From the NCBI GenBank assembly GCA_944548615.1, contig OX155973.1, positions 3,490,215 through 3,554,214 on the forward strand: a stretch of 64,000 nucleotides of DNA. Direction: 5' to 3'. Origin of the DNA: Micropterix aruncella (taxonomy: Eukaryota; Arthropoda; Insecta; Lepidoptera; Micropterigidae). A model generated the notes under the pieces. The model was not told the origin of the DNA. It made no database searches and saw nothing but the letters and a program-made list of their open reading frames with translations. The translations under genes were made by a program, and so were the position numbers. Shown here piece by piece: positions 54,656 through 64,000 of the stretch; position 1 is the stretch's first letter; each line of letters begins with the position of its first letter.

Positions 54656-55074
54656 ATCGGTCTGAGCTGTTCACTTTAAATATTCGACCAGCGTGTCTAT
54701 GGACAAAGTCGACCATCGAAAACAAGCGAGCTGTCGTTACTGGCTGGGGGCAGATCGACTTTGCTGAAGATACATCGGACGACTTACTGAAGGTGGTGGT
54801 GGATTTGATTGACCAGCCGACCTGTCGAAGACTATATGCAAAGACTCTCTGAAAGAGGTTACCGCAAGGTATAACGGACGATCAATTGTGCGCTGGAAGC
54901 TTAGAAGGAGGACGAGACTCTTGTGGAGGCGATAGTGGTGGACCTCTGCAAGTGACGATAGCTGACAACCAATGCCTCTTCAACATAATCGCCGTTACCA
55001 GTATTGGAAAGAGCCCTTGCGGAAGTGCCAAGGGACCTGGCATATACACTGCCGTGAAGAGTCATGTGAAATAA
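54656..55074 (+). pseudogene. Trypsin-like (clip-type) serine protease domain fragment
   Basis: The reading frame from about 54670 gives FTLNIRPACLW, RAVVTGWGQIDFAEDTSDDL, DQPTCRRLYAKT, then an in-frame TGA at 54850-54852, then KRLPQGITDDQLCAGSLEGG, RDSCGGDSGGPLQ with the catalytic Ser, and KGPGIYTAVKSHVK before TAA. This is the second half of a chymotrypsin-fold protease, most like insect CLIP-domain proteases of immune and developmental cascades. The His and Asp parts are missing upstream, the C-terminal helix (usually DWI) is lost, and the stop breaks the domain. It is uninterrupted by introns over 400 bp. Probably a duplicated or captured fragment. Confidence 0.8.
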
Positions 55075-55334
55075 ATGGCGTTTTAGGAGTATGTCTACCG
55101 CCGGAAAATTGTCCAAAAACTGACGGGGATTTGCCAAAAGGGAAACTATCACAATTTTGTATAATGTCGGAACAAGAGACTGTATGCTGTATTCAACACA
55201 ACCCCATGAGCAACAACACGAGATCATCAGAAAACCAGGATAAATACAATAATGCATCTTCTACATCACCGCCTGCTACAACAACTACCAATAAGTTACC
55301 CGTCATCTCTACAATAGCTCCAGAAAAACCTTAA
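55058..55334 (+). pseudogene. CLIP-type six-cysteine motif directly after the protease
   Basis: In the next frame the protein reads EESCEINGVLGVCLPPENC, PKTDGDLPKGKLSQFC and IMSEQETVCC: cysteines spaced x8, x5, x15, x8, x0, as in CLIP domains. It then becomes Ser/Thr/Asn-rich (SSTSPPATTTTNK) and stops at 55334. CLIP domains normally lie before the protease domain; here the motif follows it and is out of frame by one base at about 55050-55060. It could come from a neighbouring duplicate gene, a rearranged copy, or an unusual protein with a C-terminal CLIP. No signal peptide or splice sites were recognised. Confidence 0.65.
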
Positions 55335-56070
55335 ACATCGCCACAAGCCATAACTACTATACCAATTTCATAAATGACAGTGTGGAAAAACGAACTAAAT
55401 CCGAAAAAAATAGTTCTGCAATATTGAGTACAAATTTAACAATGACAGCCATTGCTGTGTTGGCCATTAATTAATTTATTTTATTTTATCTGCATTCAAA
55501 CTTTTCTCTGGTCGTAACGGTCGCCGTTCCATCAGGTTCAGAAGAGGGAGGAAGAGAGAGTGCACCCGTGATCGCGCGCCCACCTGTGCACTATAATATA
55601 GCCTGCGCACTTGACTGCTTCCGAACAATGGACTCTGAGAAGAATAAAGAAGTCACTAAAATCTACAATGCAGTCGCTATGGCCGAACACGGCTAGAAGG
55701 ATATATATATTATTTGTTGGGAAGTTAATCCTAATTTTTAAATGAATATTACTTTTAAAAAATGTATGACAGAAAACCCACACATTGCTTTAAAAACTTC
55801 TACGTTTCTTGGGGATTCTAGAGGGCTACAATTTGTTAGTTGTTCACTAATAAATATATATCTTTAGAAGTCTGCTTCGGAGGGGATTGTCAACAAGAAA
55901 AGTCTAAAAGTTTAAAATGTATTTATTCAATAATTTTTTTTTACAGTAAGTTTTCGAAATATCGATCGCCCGTCCTTATGCGTATGCGACACCTGCTCAA
56001 AGAGTTGGTTTGTAGGTTGCTCATCGCTTGGTGGTTGTTTCGATCCATCTCTTCTGGCTGTTGATGTTTA
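55335..56070. other. Unassigned sequence between protease relic and transposase relic
   Basis: After the stop at 55334 a shifted frame gives NSSAILSTNLTMTAIAVLAI (to about 55471), which could be a degraded hydrophobic C-terminus of the same protein. The rest shows no supported gene. Confidence 0.35.
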
Positions 56071-56434
56071 TCCTAAAGCTGCGTTCACTCACATTTTCAT
56101 TGTTGTATACCGTAGCATTGTAGTATCCACATACGTTAAAGTCCATGGGGTTGAGGTCTGTTATGTGCACTGGTCAATGAATTGCCTCCTCGTCTTCCTA
56201 TCAAGATTTGGGTACTGACATTTGAGAAGTCCCGTTCGTTGCGGTCATAATACGCAGGTGCCCATTTTGTTGTAGCCACGTCCCATTTCTGGTGGGACGT
56301 TTTGCAGAAGGCCTCCCAGGTCCCGATGTACTAACTGCAGATACCGGCGACCGCCAAGCCACACTAGCACTTGAAACGGTCCTATGAACCGTTCGCCGGG
56401 GAACTTTTCGGCGGGCATACTCAGCGAACGGCAC
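56071..56434 (-). pseudogene. Degraded DDE transposase fragment (mariner-like)
   Basis: Minus-strand frames give ERFIGPFQVLVWLGGRRYLQ, LLQNVPPEM and, after shifts, TDLNPMDFNVCGYYNATVYN. These match the order GPFFF..LTG..YL, LPE, then DLTPLDFFLWGYV of a mariner-like/DDE_3 transposase. At least two frameshifts; the first catalytic Asp is not visible. At 56610-56660 a possible transposase tail (ERWVKYVEVQAAYFGG) reads on the plus strand but is uncertain. Confidence 0.5.
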
Positions 56435-56745
56435 ACATTATTCAATTTAGTAACTAGATTGTACTATCAAGAAATTCTCTGCCGACTTCTTTCCGATTTC
56501 TCTCCGAATTTGAAAACACTATTCGTTGTAAGGATCCCATTTTCAGATATAGAGAAGTGATAATGCAGAACGCGACGGCGGGGTTGAACACCATTCCAAA
56601 AGAATCCAGAAGTTTTTTCGACAGTGAAAGGAACGGTGGGTTAAGTATGTGGAGGTGCAAGCGGCCTACTTTGGCGGGATTAGGGCCACAATCCCGTCAT
56701 GCAAGTAGTATATTTTCCCGGCTAAAGGTCGGATACTTTATTTTA
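56435..56745. other. Unassigned sequence
   Basis: Only the doubtful transposase-tail-like reading noted at 56610-56660. Confidence 0.35.
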
Positions 56746-56915
56746 TAGCCGCCGCGTCGGCTGGGTGAAGGTTGAATATAAAATATTTTAGTTCTGCTGT
56801 TTAGTTGCACAATGTTGCGCCTTTATTGTCGATTGGATAGAACTTTACGTATGCAATGTAGGTGGATAAGTGACGTCGCTTTGTACGAACGTTGTTCGTG
56901 CCGCTAATAATAACA
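56746..56915 (+). repeat. Right direct repeat flanking the protease relic
   Basis: Direct copy of 54066-54235, about 2.68 kb away. Confidence 0.85.
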
Positions 56916-57240
56916 CCATATTGTATTGCGTGATCGACCGTGCTGCACGATTTGCCAGCGACGCCAGTTAAGTCCTTCTTTCTTCGATTTCTAAACTGAT
57001 TCTATTGTATCGTTTCAGTTTTGCTGTTTACTCATCATACGTACAAATAGATAGTCATTGCTTTCTTAATATTACGGATCAGTAAGCTAATCGCGTTAGC
57101 CCGAGGGGGGCCGTAATATCTTTTGAAAGGGTTTATTTCACTTTCTTTCGTTCGTTAACGCTTCCGGGCCGGGTTTATTTTATTTATTTATTTATTTATA
57201 GTATTACACAAGTTCGTTTGTACAGTTTACCATATCAGGT

Positions 57241-57977
<737 letters not shown>

Positions 57978-57979
57978 CG

Positions 57980-58235
57980 TTAGCAAAAAACTGATTCTTG
58001 AGGAGATAGGGTAATGAATAAAAGTCGCCTAACTAGGCCAGGGCCTGTTCTAAGGCAGACTTTATAAAATAGGACACGTCTCTCCAAAAGAAATCCGCAT
58101 CGATGTCCTTGTCGTTCGTCTCTTGTAGGCCCTGGTGTGTGATGGGGGTTAAAACTGCGGGCAGGATAGGAGGTGGTCTTCATCCTGTAGCATTCCACAG
58201 TTGCATATATTTTGGCAGTTCTCACTTACAGTCGA
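57980..58235 (-). pseudogene. Possible LINE C-terminal zinc-motif fragment
   Basis: The minus-strand reading CQNICNCGMLQDEDHLLSCP has the C-x-C...H-x-x-x-C spacing common at the C-terminus of insect LINE ORF2 proteins. Frames break soon after. Only this one block supports the call. Confidence 0.35.
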
Positions 58236-58377
58236 TTAACGAACGCTAACTGGGGATCGTTAGTTTAACAGCGTGTGGTACAAACGAATTTGGGATTTAA
58301 CCATGGTTAGTGCTGTTTACTGTGATTAACATTCTTAACCGATATTGGTGCAAGTCGCCCAGATTCTAATAAGCATT

Positions 58378-58470
58378 CGGTTAAGATTTGACATTCAGTT
58401 CCTGTTAATTTTGTAGCCAAAATCAATGTTTTATATAAATTTATTCTAAAATAAATAAATACAAATAAAT
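58378..58470 (+). mobile_element. LINE family D, extreme 3' end (copy 4)
   Basis: ATTCAGTTCCTGTTAATTTT, ATCAATGTTTTATA and an AAATAAATAC-type tail match the last 90 bp of the D copies at 17.1 and 18.8 kb. Confidence 0.6.
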
Positions 58471-58946
58471 AGACGATGAAGCTCGATGATAGACTGTTAT
58501 AGGTTTAATATATCTTGCAAAAGACAGCTATTCGGTCAATACGGTTGTAGGAGCACACTGCGAGAACTTTTTACTGAAATGATTATCCTCACACTTGCTT
58601 CCCAAGTTATTTTTGGGTATATGACTTATGTTGGCAAAAAAGATAACACAAATCACAAAAATAAGTGAGCGCCACGATGTAAACACGAGAAATAAAAATG
58701 AGCTCTCATCTTCCAAGTTTCAACTCAAAAAAGTGCGGTCATTGTATTCACTATTATAATGAAATTTCTGAAGAAACTTTGAACTTGCCGGGGACATAAT
58801 TTAACTCTCGTATTGAAGTATATTATAAAATTGCATATTATAAAATTTAAATTAAAATTGCATATACAAAAAGCATATTATAAAATTGTCGATTACTCAA
58901 CTGATTATATTGCAAAGCGCTAATTAAAATACATTTTTTTCCCAAC
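58471..58946. other. Unassigned AT-rich sequence
   Basis: A 60-codon frame (58486-58668) has no recognised domain. Confidence 0.4.
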
Positions 58947-58958
58947 TGTCTCTTCGAA

Positions 58959-59636
58959 GGGAGTTAATGGGCCCGTGGGGAGCCGTGGGGAGTTAATAGG
59001 CTCTTGCTGAGTTGGCCACGAAGACCCATTCTGTTCAGGGTTGGTCACACTCACGGGCCAACACCTATCCGACGGCCTCCACGCATGAAGTGCGAGCCTG
59101 GGTAGGACTCTGGCCTTATGGTCAGTTTCTCCTAGGAATCAAGGCGTAAGCAAATCGACTGTGCACTCTGACTAACAGTCGTGGGAGTCTGGAAGCAGTA
59201 CTGTTTCCTATAGAGCGGTGGTGGAGCGGTGGTGGTTGCGGACGTTACGGCGACTACTCTTGAAATGACCATCGGCCATCCGATCCTGGGTGAACAGCCG
59301 AGCAAAGGACGCTGTGGTCCGCGATAGATTCGGTATACACCGTTTCATCGCTTCGTAAGGAAGAGCACCGCGCAAGCGACCTCGAACTCGTAACCAGTCG
59401 AGAGACCGGAGTAATCTGGTCGCAATTGGAAGTAAGGGCGTGAGTGTCGGCCCGCCAGGTAACATTCCTGGCCATCTCGCGGTTAACGCGTTGGCCTCTT
59501 ACGGGCTTGTGACGTAGCTAGATAGTGAACAGTTTTGTCCTCAAGTCTTCTACGCTCACTCCAGGGAGATAGAACGACTAATCGTTAAAACTTCCTGTGG
59601 TGACGGGCTCGCCCGTTGTAGTCGACAACTCTTGTT
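58959..59636 (+). mobile_element. Repeat X, full-length copy with 12-bp target duplication
   Basis: TGTCTCTTCGAA lies at 58947-58958 and 59637-59648. It starts GGGAGTTAATGGGCCCGTGG, with a small internal duplication of this start, and ends GACGGGCTCGCCCGTTGTAG TCGACAAC plus CTCTTGTT. It is 678 bp. Confidence 0.85.
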
Positions 59637-59780
59637 TGTCTCTTCGAATCCTATGTACTATTATAACCCACCTTATATTTATCTTTATTGACTATTTTAA
59701 TTTAAGATGATGTATAAATAAATTTAAACAAACCCTATATATTCATATACGATGAATTTCAGTATATTGATAAATCATAA

Positions 59781-59853
59781 ATTAATTAATTAATTATTAA
59801 TTAATTAATTAATTAATTAATTAATTAATTAATTAATTAATTAATTAATTAAT
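59781..59853. repeat. (TTAA)n microsatellite
   Basis: About 18 ATTA units with one slip. Confidence 0.95.
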
Positions 59854-59940
59854 CAAAGCGGTTTTATCATCCTGTAAATTATGATTGTAAAATTTGACAT
59901 GTTCCTCAGTATTGTGAAATGCTTTTATGGAATGAATAAA

Positions 59941-59964
59941 TGATGATGATGATGATGATGATGA
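59941..59964. repeat. (GAT)n microsatellite
   Basis: Eight TGA/GAT units. Confidence 0.95.
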
Positions 59965-60230
59965 CATCAATTTAAAAAAAATATATATTTATACGTTTTT
60001 AATGAATCGTCAGTTGAATGGCAAATTTATTGGAATATATAATAGCAGTAAACGGAATTAATTTAGCATGCGGAGCACACATGAAATATATAAAAAATTT
60101 TAAAATATTGGTATTTATTAATAAATAAATATATAAAATTTCATAGGAAATAATCAGGTACGTAACTTTTAACCATATTATTGAATTAGGCTTCAAACCT
60201 CCATTTTTCGCAATTTTAAATCACACCCTT
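59965..60230. other. Unassigned AT-rich sequence
   Basis: No supported feature. Confidence 0.4.
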
Positions 60231-61180
60231 TTTACACGACTGCCCGACAAAACAGGAGTGTAATGTGTTCAGAGTCCAATCTATGTATGTTTTCCGTTTC
60301 TATATTCCTCCATAACTGTCCAAATATCAAGTACGTACTTGTATAAATGTCCAAATGTCAATAAATTTACATAAATATATCGTGTTTAGTGCCAAATGAC
60401 AGGTCCGGTTAAGTACATTCCGGAAATATACATTTATTTTTATGGATAAATACATAAACCACAAATATTTAATGAAAAAAAATACATGTGGCACTCGGGG
60501 ATTGCCGCGGTAAAGCTATTGCATAGCATTTTTAACAGCTTATGCAATTATAATTATTTATTTATTTTATTTTTTCTGATATCAGATAACTGCGCTCTAT
60601 CGAAAAACGTTGAGATTATTCCGAATCATCTGCGGCTGCGGAAGCAAATGATTCGGAATAATTTAAACGTCTTCCGATAGAGCGCCGCCACGAATTGTTT
60701 ATTCGATAAAGCAAAAAAAACGGATTATTCGAAAAAAACGTAGATAAAAAGATAGATAATTAAATTATCTTTAAAATGGTGCAGGTTTCATAATAATACG
60801 CCAGATAGTATTTGCGTAGTAGTCGTTTTTGTGTTCGGTTAGACCTAATTTCACAAATTAATTACACTATGTGATATAAACAAAATCTAAAATATTCAAA
60901 GCCAAGAATATTAGGAAAATGTTCTTGTTTAACATATATTTTTTTCGAATCGTAAGCAGTACTAGTTTAGACGTAATTATCAGTTTAAAATCATTAATTT
61001 TCGTTAAGAAATTTCTTCATTCGGTCGCCGCGCTGGACTAGGCCCGCGATAAAAGCTATGCAATAGCTTAAAAACCGTAATGAATATTTTAATACCGTAT
61101 AACCGTTTAAATACAAAAGTTCACTTTCTGTAACGGCAGTCGTGTTTTTTTTTTCTTTTTAATATATTTACTCGTTATAG
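60231..61180 (+). repeat. Repeat Y copy split by element P
   Basis: The left part (60231-60485) starts TTTACACGACTGCCCGACAA; the right part (61074-61180) has CACTTTCTGTAACGGCAGTC and TTTTTAATATATTTACTCGT. The right end is uninterrupted and serves as the empty-site reference for the piggyBac and RNase H-LINE insertions. Confidence 0.8.
60486..61073. mobile_element. Inverted-repeat element P, copy 2
   Basis: Reverse complement of 9638-10210: GTGGCACTCGGGGATTGCCG, AAGCTATTGCATAGC at the left, GGCCCGCGATAAAAGC and TATGCAATAGCTTAAAAA at the right. Inserted in repeat Y near its AAAACCGTAATA stretch. Confidence 0.75.
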
Positions 61181-61837
61181 ATATCAGTGTTGACCACTAA
61201 AATAATATTATAAACATAACTTCACATTTAGTTATTTATGTGTTATGCATAGTAAGTATGCCAGGCGTGATATTACCCATTATCTTTCACATTCTGTGCC
61301 ACATTCACCGACATAAACGTCATCAGAATATTCAATAAATATTATCAATACAGTTGCATGTTGTACTAAAACGATACATTTCTATTAAAAGATAAACACG
61401 ACCATGACAAGAGATAGGGGAGACCGGGGCTGGTAGGCACACGGGCATAGTATACTGAGAGAACAGTAGACGCACAGGGCGACAGGGCACTGCGGGATAG
61501 GGTGCGAGGGAAATAAGCAGGTGGGTACATATCGACGAGCGCTTTTGGTTAGCGTTACTCGCGTGCGAAGGATAATGAATTTCTCAAACGTTTGAACATC
61601 TGCGTCGGCGAAGTAGTAGAGAGTGGCGGCCATATGCAAGCCCTTGGAAACGTAACGTTCGAGCCCTTCGATTTTAATTTTGTGCTAATAGACGCTACTG
61701 TCTGGTATACTGTGACAAGGGTAGGTTTGGTAGCGAACGGTTTCGTGCAGCTTGGGCCACATGATACATTTTTCTCCCCCCCCCCTGTTTATTTGCCGGA
61801 TGGGCGGCATTTTTATCAAACCGGACAACTAGAGCTG
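61181..61837. other. Unassigned sequence
   Basis: Overlapping frames on both strands (61385-61906) show no domain; CGGTTTCGTGCAGCTTGGGC (61739) is shared with 34575 and, diverged, with 49570. Confidence 0.35.
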
Positions 61838-62450
61838 TCAACTACGACGGGCGAACCCGTCACCTCAGGAAGTTTTAACGATATTAGATCGTTCTGTCTC
61901 CCGTGAGGTGAGCGTAGAAAACTTGGGACGAAAACCACACGAAAACAGCCTAATGTTACGCCACTCGCCCGTTAGAGGCCAACGCCTTACGGCGATACAC
62001 CGGGATATGTACTTAGCGGGCAGCCTCGCCACCTGACTACCAGTTTGGACGGATATCTCCGTCTGGAATTAACCTTCTGGATCCTGGTTTCAGGATCGAG
62101 GTCACTTGCGCGCGGTGATACGGTCTCTACCGAATGTATCGCGGACTACGGTATCCTTTGCCTGGCTGTTCACCAGGTATCAGGTAGACGAAAGGTTGTT
62201 TCAAGAGCAATTGCCGTAAGGTTAACAACTACCCCGCTCTATAGGATATAGTACTGTTTCCAGACTCCCGCGGCTGTCGGTCAGAATGCACAGTCGATAG
62301 GCTGACGCCGCACGGTGCACGAACCGCCTAGGAGCGCCCGAAGGTTGACTGGGGAAACTGGCCCGCAGGCCAGAGTCGTAGCCGGGCTCGCACTTCTGCG
62401 TGGAGTCTGCCAGATGGGTGTAGATTCGAGCGTTTGACCGACCATATACA
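61838..62450 (-). mobile_element. Repeat X copy
   Basis: The plus strand starts GTCAACTACGACGGGCGAAC and continues CCCGTTAGAGGCCAACGCC, GGGATATGTACTTAGCGGGC and CGGGCTCGCACTTCTGCGTG. It combines subfamily 2-like features at its start with type-1 features at its far end. No target repeats were identified. Confidence 0.75.
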
Positions 62451-62536
62451 ACTAGGTCTTCGTGGTCAAACAGCTTTTCCAGCTGTGAGACCCAGTGAGT
62501 CACGTATTGTGTCGAACTCTGGGGTTGCGCGGCTGA

Positions 62537-62632
62537 CATACATACATACATACACACATACATGCATGTATACATCCATACATACATATATACATACATA
62601 CATTCATACATACATATATACATTTATACATA
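62537..62632. repeat. (TACA)n microsatellite
   Basis: Irregular CATACATACATA units; the Y/M/C-rich frames here are artefacts. Confidence 0.95.
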
Positions 62633-63439
62633 CCTAAAGTACCTAAGTATAGTAAGCAAAATAATCGAAAATCGTGTCGGACCGTTTATTTTCGTGTACC
62701 ACTTGGAGTACTCTAAGCTTGATAAAATTTCGCGTGAGAATGGTTGTTATTGTTCTGGCAGATCGCAATTAATGTCGGCCGAGGTTGCTCTTTTGGTATG
62801 GCTAGAGCTCATTCGGTCCAGCACAGAAAGACAGAGGAGAATAAGCGAAAGAAATGCATAGATAGGCCCTACCATACACCTGATACGACAGGTTAAACAG
62901 ACAGGAAGCACCAAAACATCACTTTCGTATAATCCAAATAAAAGGTGTAAATACAAATGTTTCAACTTTAAATGTTATAAGGTAAATCCGTTAATCAATT
63001 CTTTAAAGCCGTAGAAAATATTTTAAAATACATGAGTTTTGAAATTCAACTATAGTAATTATTGTTAGCTGCAAACTTTCAGCAAAATATAGTAATTGTT
63101 CGCTGAATTGCAGTATATAGTAATTAGTAATGCTGAGTTGTTTGCTGAATATGATATTTTTTTTAAAAATTATTTTGTTTATATTTAGATTTTTAGATTT
63201 ATTGGATTTGGTTATTTTATTTTAATACCATATGTATCAATAATTAATAGGTGTGTCCTGAAAACCAGGATACGAGATATCCTGAGGATACCCCTAATTT
63301 GCAGCGTTTGTAGTTTTATTACATAGTCTTTGTCTATTAACAGTTTTAATTTTTAATCTGTGTGTTTTTGATTTTTTGTACCTATATTTTTTTTTTGTAA
63401 AAACAGCTGCAAATAAATATATATAAAAAAATGAACTAT
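62633..63439. other. Unassigned AT-rich sequence
   Basis: No supported gene. TATAGTAATTATTGTTAGCTG-like words recur at 63051-63130. Confidence 0.4.
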
Positions 63440-63790
63440 TGTATTTATAATTATTTTTCTTAGGGTTTTTTTATCAAATATTTGTGGTTTATGTATTTAT
63501 TTATACAGACACATGTATATTTTCGGATTGTACCCAATCAGACCTTTCATTTGACACTAAACATGAGAAATGTATGTTAATTTATTGACATTTGAACATT
63601 TAGACGCTTACTTACTTCATATTTGGATAGTTACGGTATGACACTCGGAATGACATAACGATTCTAACATTACCACACACTTCTAAATCTGTTCAAGCGT
63701 TTAGAAGTATGGTGGAATAAAGAAACGGAAAACATACATGGATGAACCATGAACTCATTACACTCTTTTTGGTCGGCAGTCGTGTTGAAA
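63440..63790 (-). repeat. Repeat Y copy, inverted
   Basis: Contains TTTGTGGTTTATGTATTTAT, CAATCAGACCTTTCATTTGA and GGAATAAAGAAACGGAAAAC, and ends GGTCGGCAGTCGTGTTG. It is the reverse of the Y copies at 50.5 and 60.2 kb. Confidence 0.8.
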
Positions 63791-64000
63791 AACAGTAGAC
63801 TCCGAATGCTTTCCATTTTATTTAGAGTGATCTTCAGCTATTTGAATAAGCGAAAGATTTCTGCGTACATTTAAATATAAGTGCATCAGAGTATTTAGGG
63901 ATTTATACATGCTTCATTTATGCCAATTAGAACCTGCAATGGTGAACTGCGATACTTATTCAAATCGACAGTCACAATTAGCGTCACAAAAAAGATATTG
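63791..64000. other. Unassigned end of window
   Basis: No supported feature. Confidence 0.4.

Noticed and set aside
62222..62637. Tyr/Met/Cys-rich frames on both strands
   Set aside because: They run through the (TACA)n microsatellite and family X.

Overview
This window looks like intergenic or intronic DNA from an insect, most probably a moth or butterfly. The evidence is AT-rich sequence, Helitrons starting TCTATACTAATATTATAAA and ending CTAG|T, R1-clade, RTE-clade and RNase H-type LINEs, two Penelope-like elements, a TTAA-flanked piggyBac derivative and a tRNA-derived SINE. There is no prokaryotic gene organisation, and I found no complete host protein-coding gene. Nearly every long open frame is a transposon fragment, an antisense shadow or a (TA)n artefact. 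The organism assignment is inference from the repeat repertoire.

Layout. 0.6-6.6 kb: a 5'-truncated, frameshifted R1-clade LINE with a 16-bp target-site duplication (TSD), next to an RTE-clade LINE whose 934-codon frame is open but lacks part of its endonuclease. 6.8-8.4 kb: a Penelope-like C-terminus, an exact 133-bp duplication and (TA)n. 9.4-19.3 kb: small inverted-repeat elements, a TAGC-rich satellite-like tract and nested LINE 3' ends. 19.9-22.3 kb: a nest of LINE 3' ends and a family called here X. 25.5-31.6 kb: a SINE, a possible host first exon (26.0-26.55 kb), an inverted pair of about 705-bp Helitrons and an X copy. 32-36 kb: more X copies and a LINE 3' end. 36.4-41.4 kb: a minisatellite, a mini-Helitron, a LINE C-terminus with a restriction-like endonuclease, an RTE-like fragment and a second Penelope-like element. 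42-53.7 kb: a repeat called here Y, hit by a young RNase H-type LINE (12-bp TSD) and, in another copy, by an internally deleted piggyBac element. 54.1-56.9 kb: a broken serine-protease domain followed directly by a CLIP-type six-cysteine motif, between direct repeats. 57.2-64 kb: two long (TA)n tracts, further X and Y copies and microsatellites.

The genes do not work together as a pathway; the window is a record of transposon activity. The most useful observations are these. Family X is a roughly 610-680 bp unclassified repeat with about nine copies; several have 9-14 bp direct repeats, which points to LINE-type mobilisation. The empty piggyBac site can be read from sister copies of Y. The protease/CLIP fragment is the only clear relic of a host gene. 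The region at 26.0-26.55 kb resembles a 5' UTR with an ATG followed by a splice donor.
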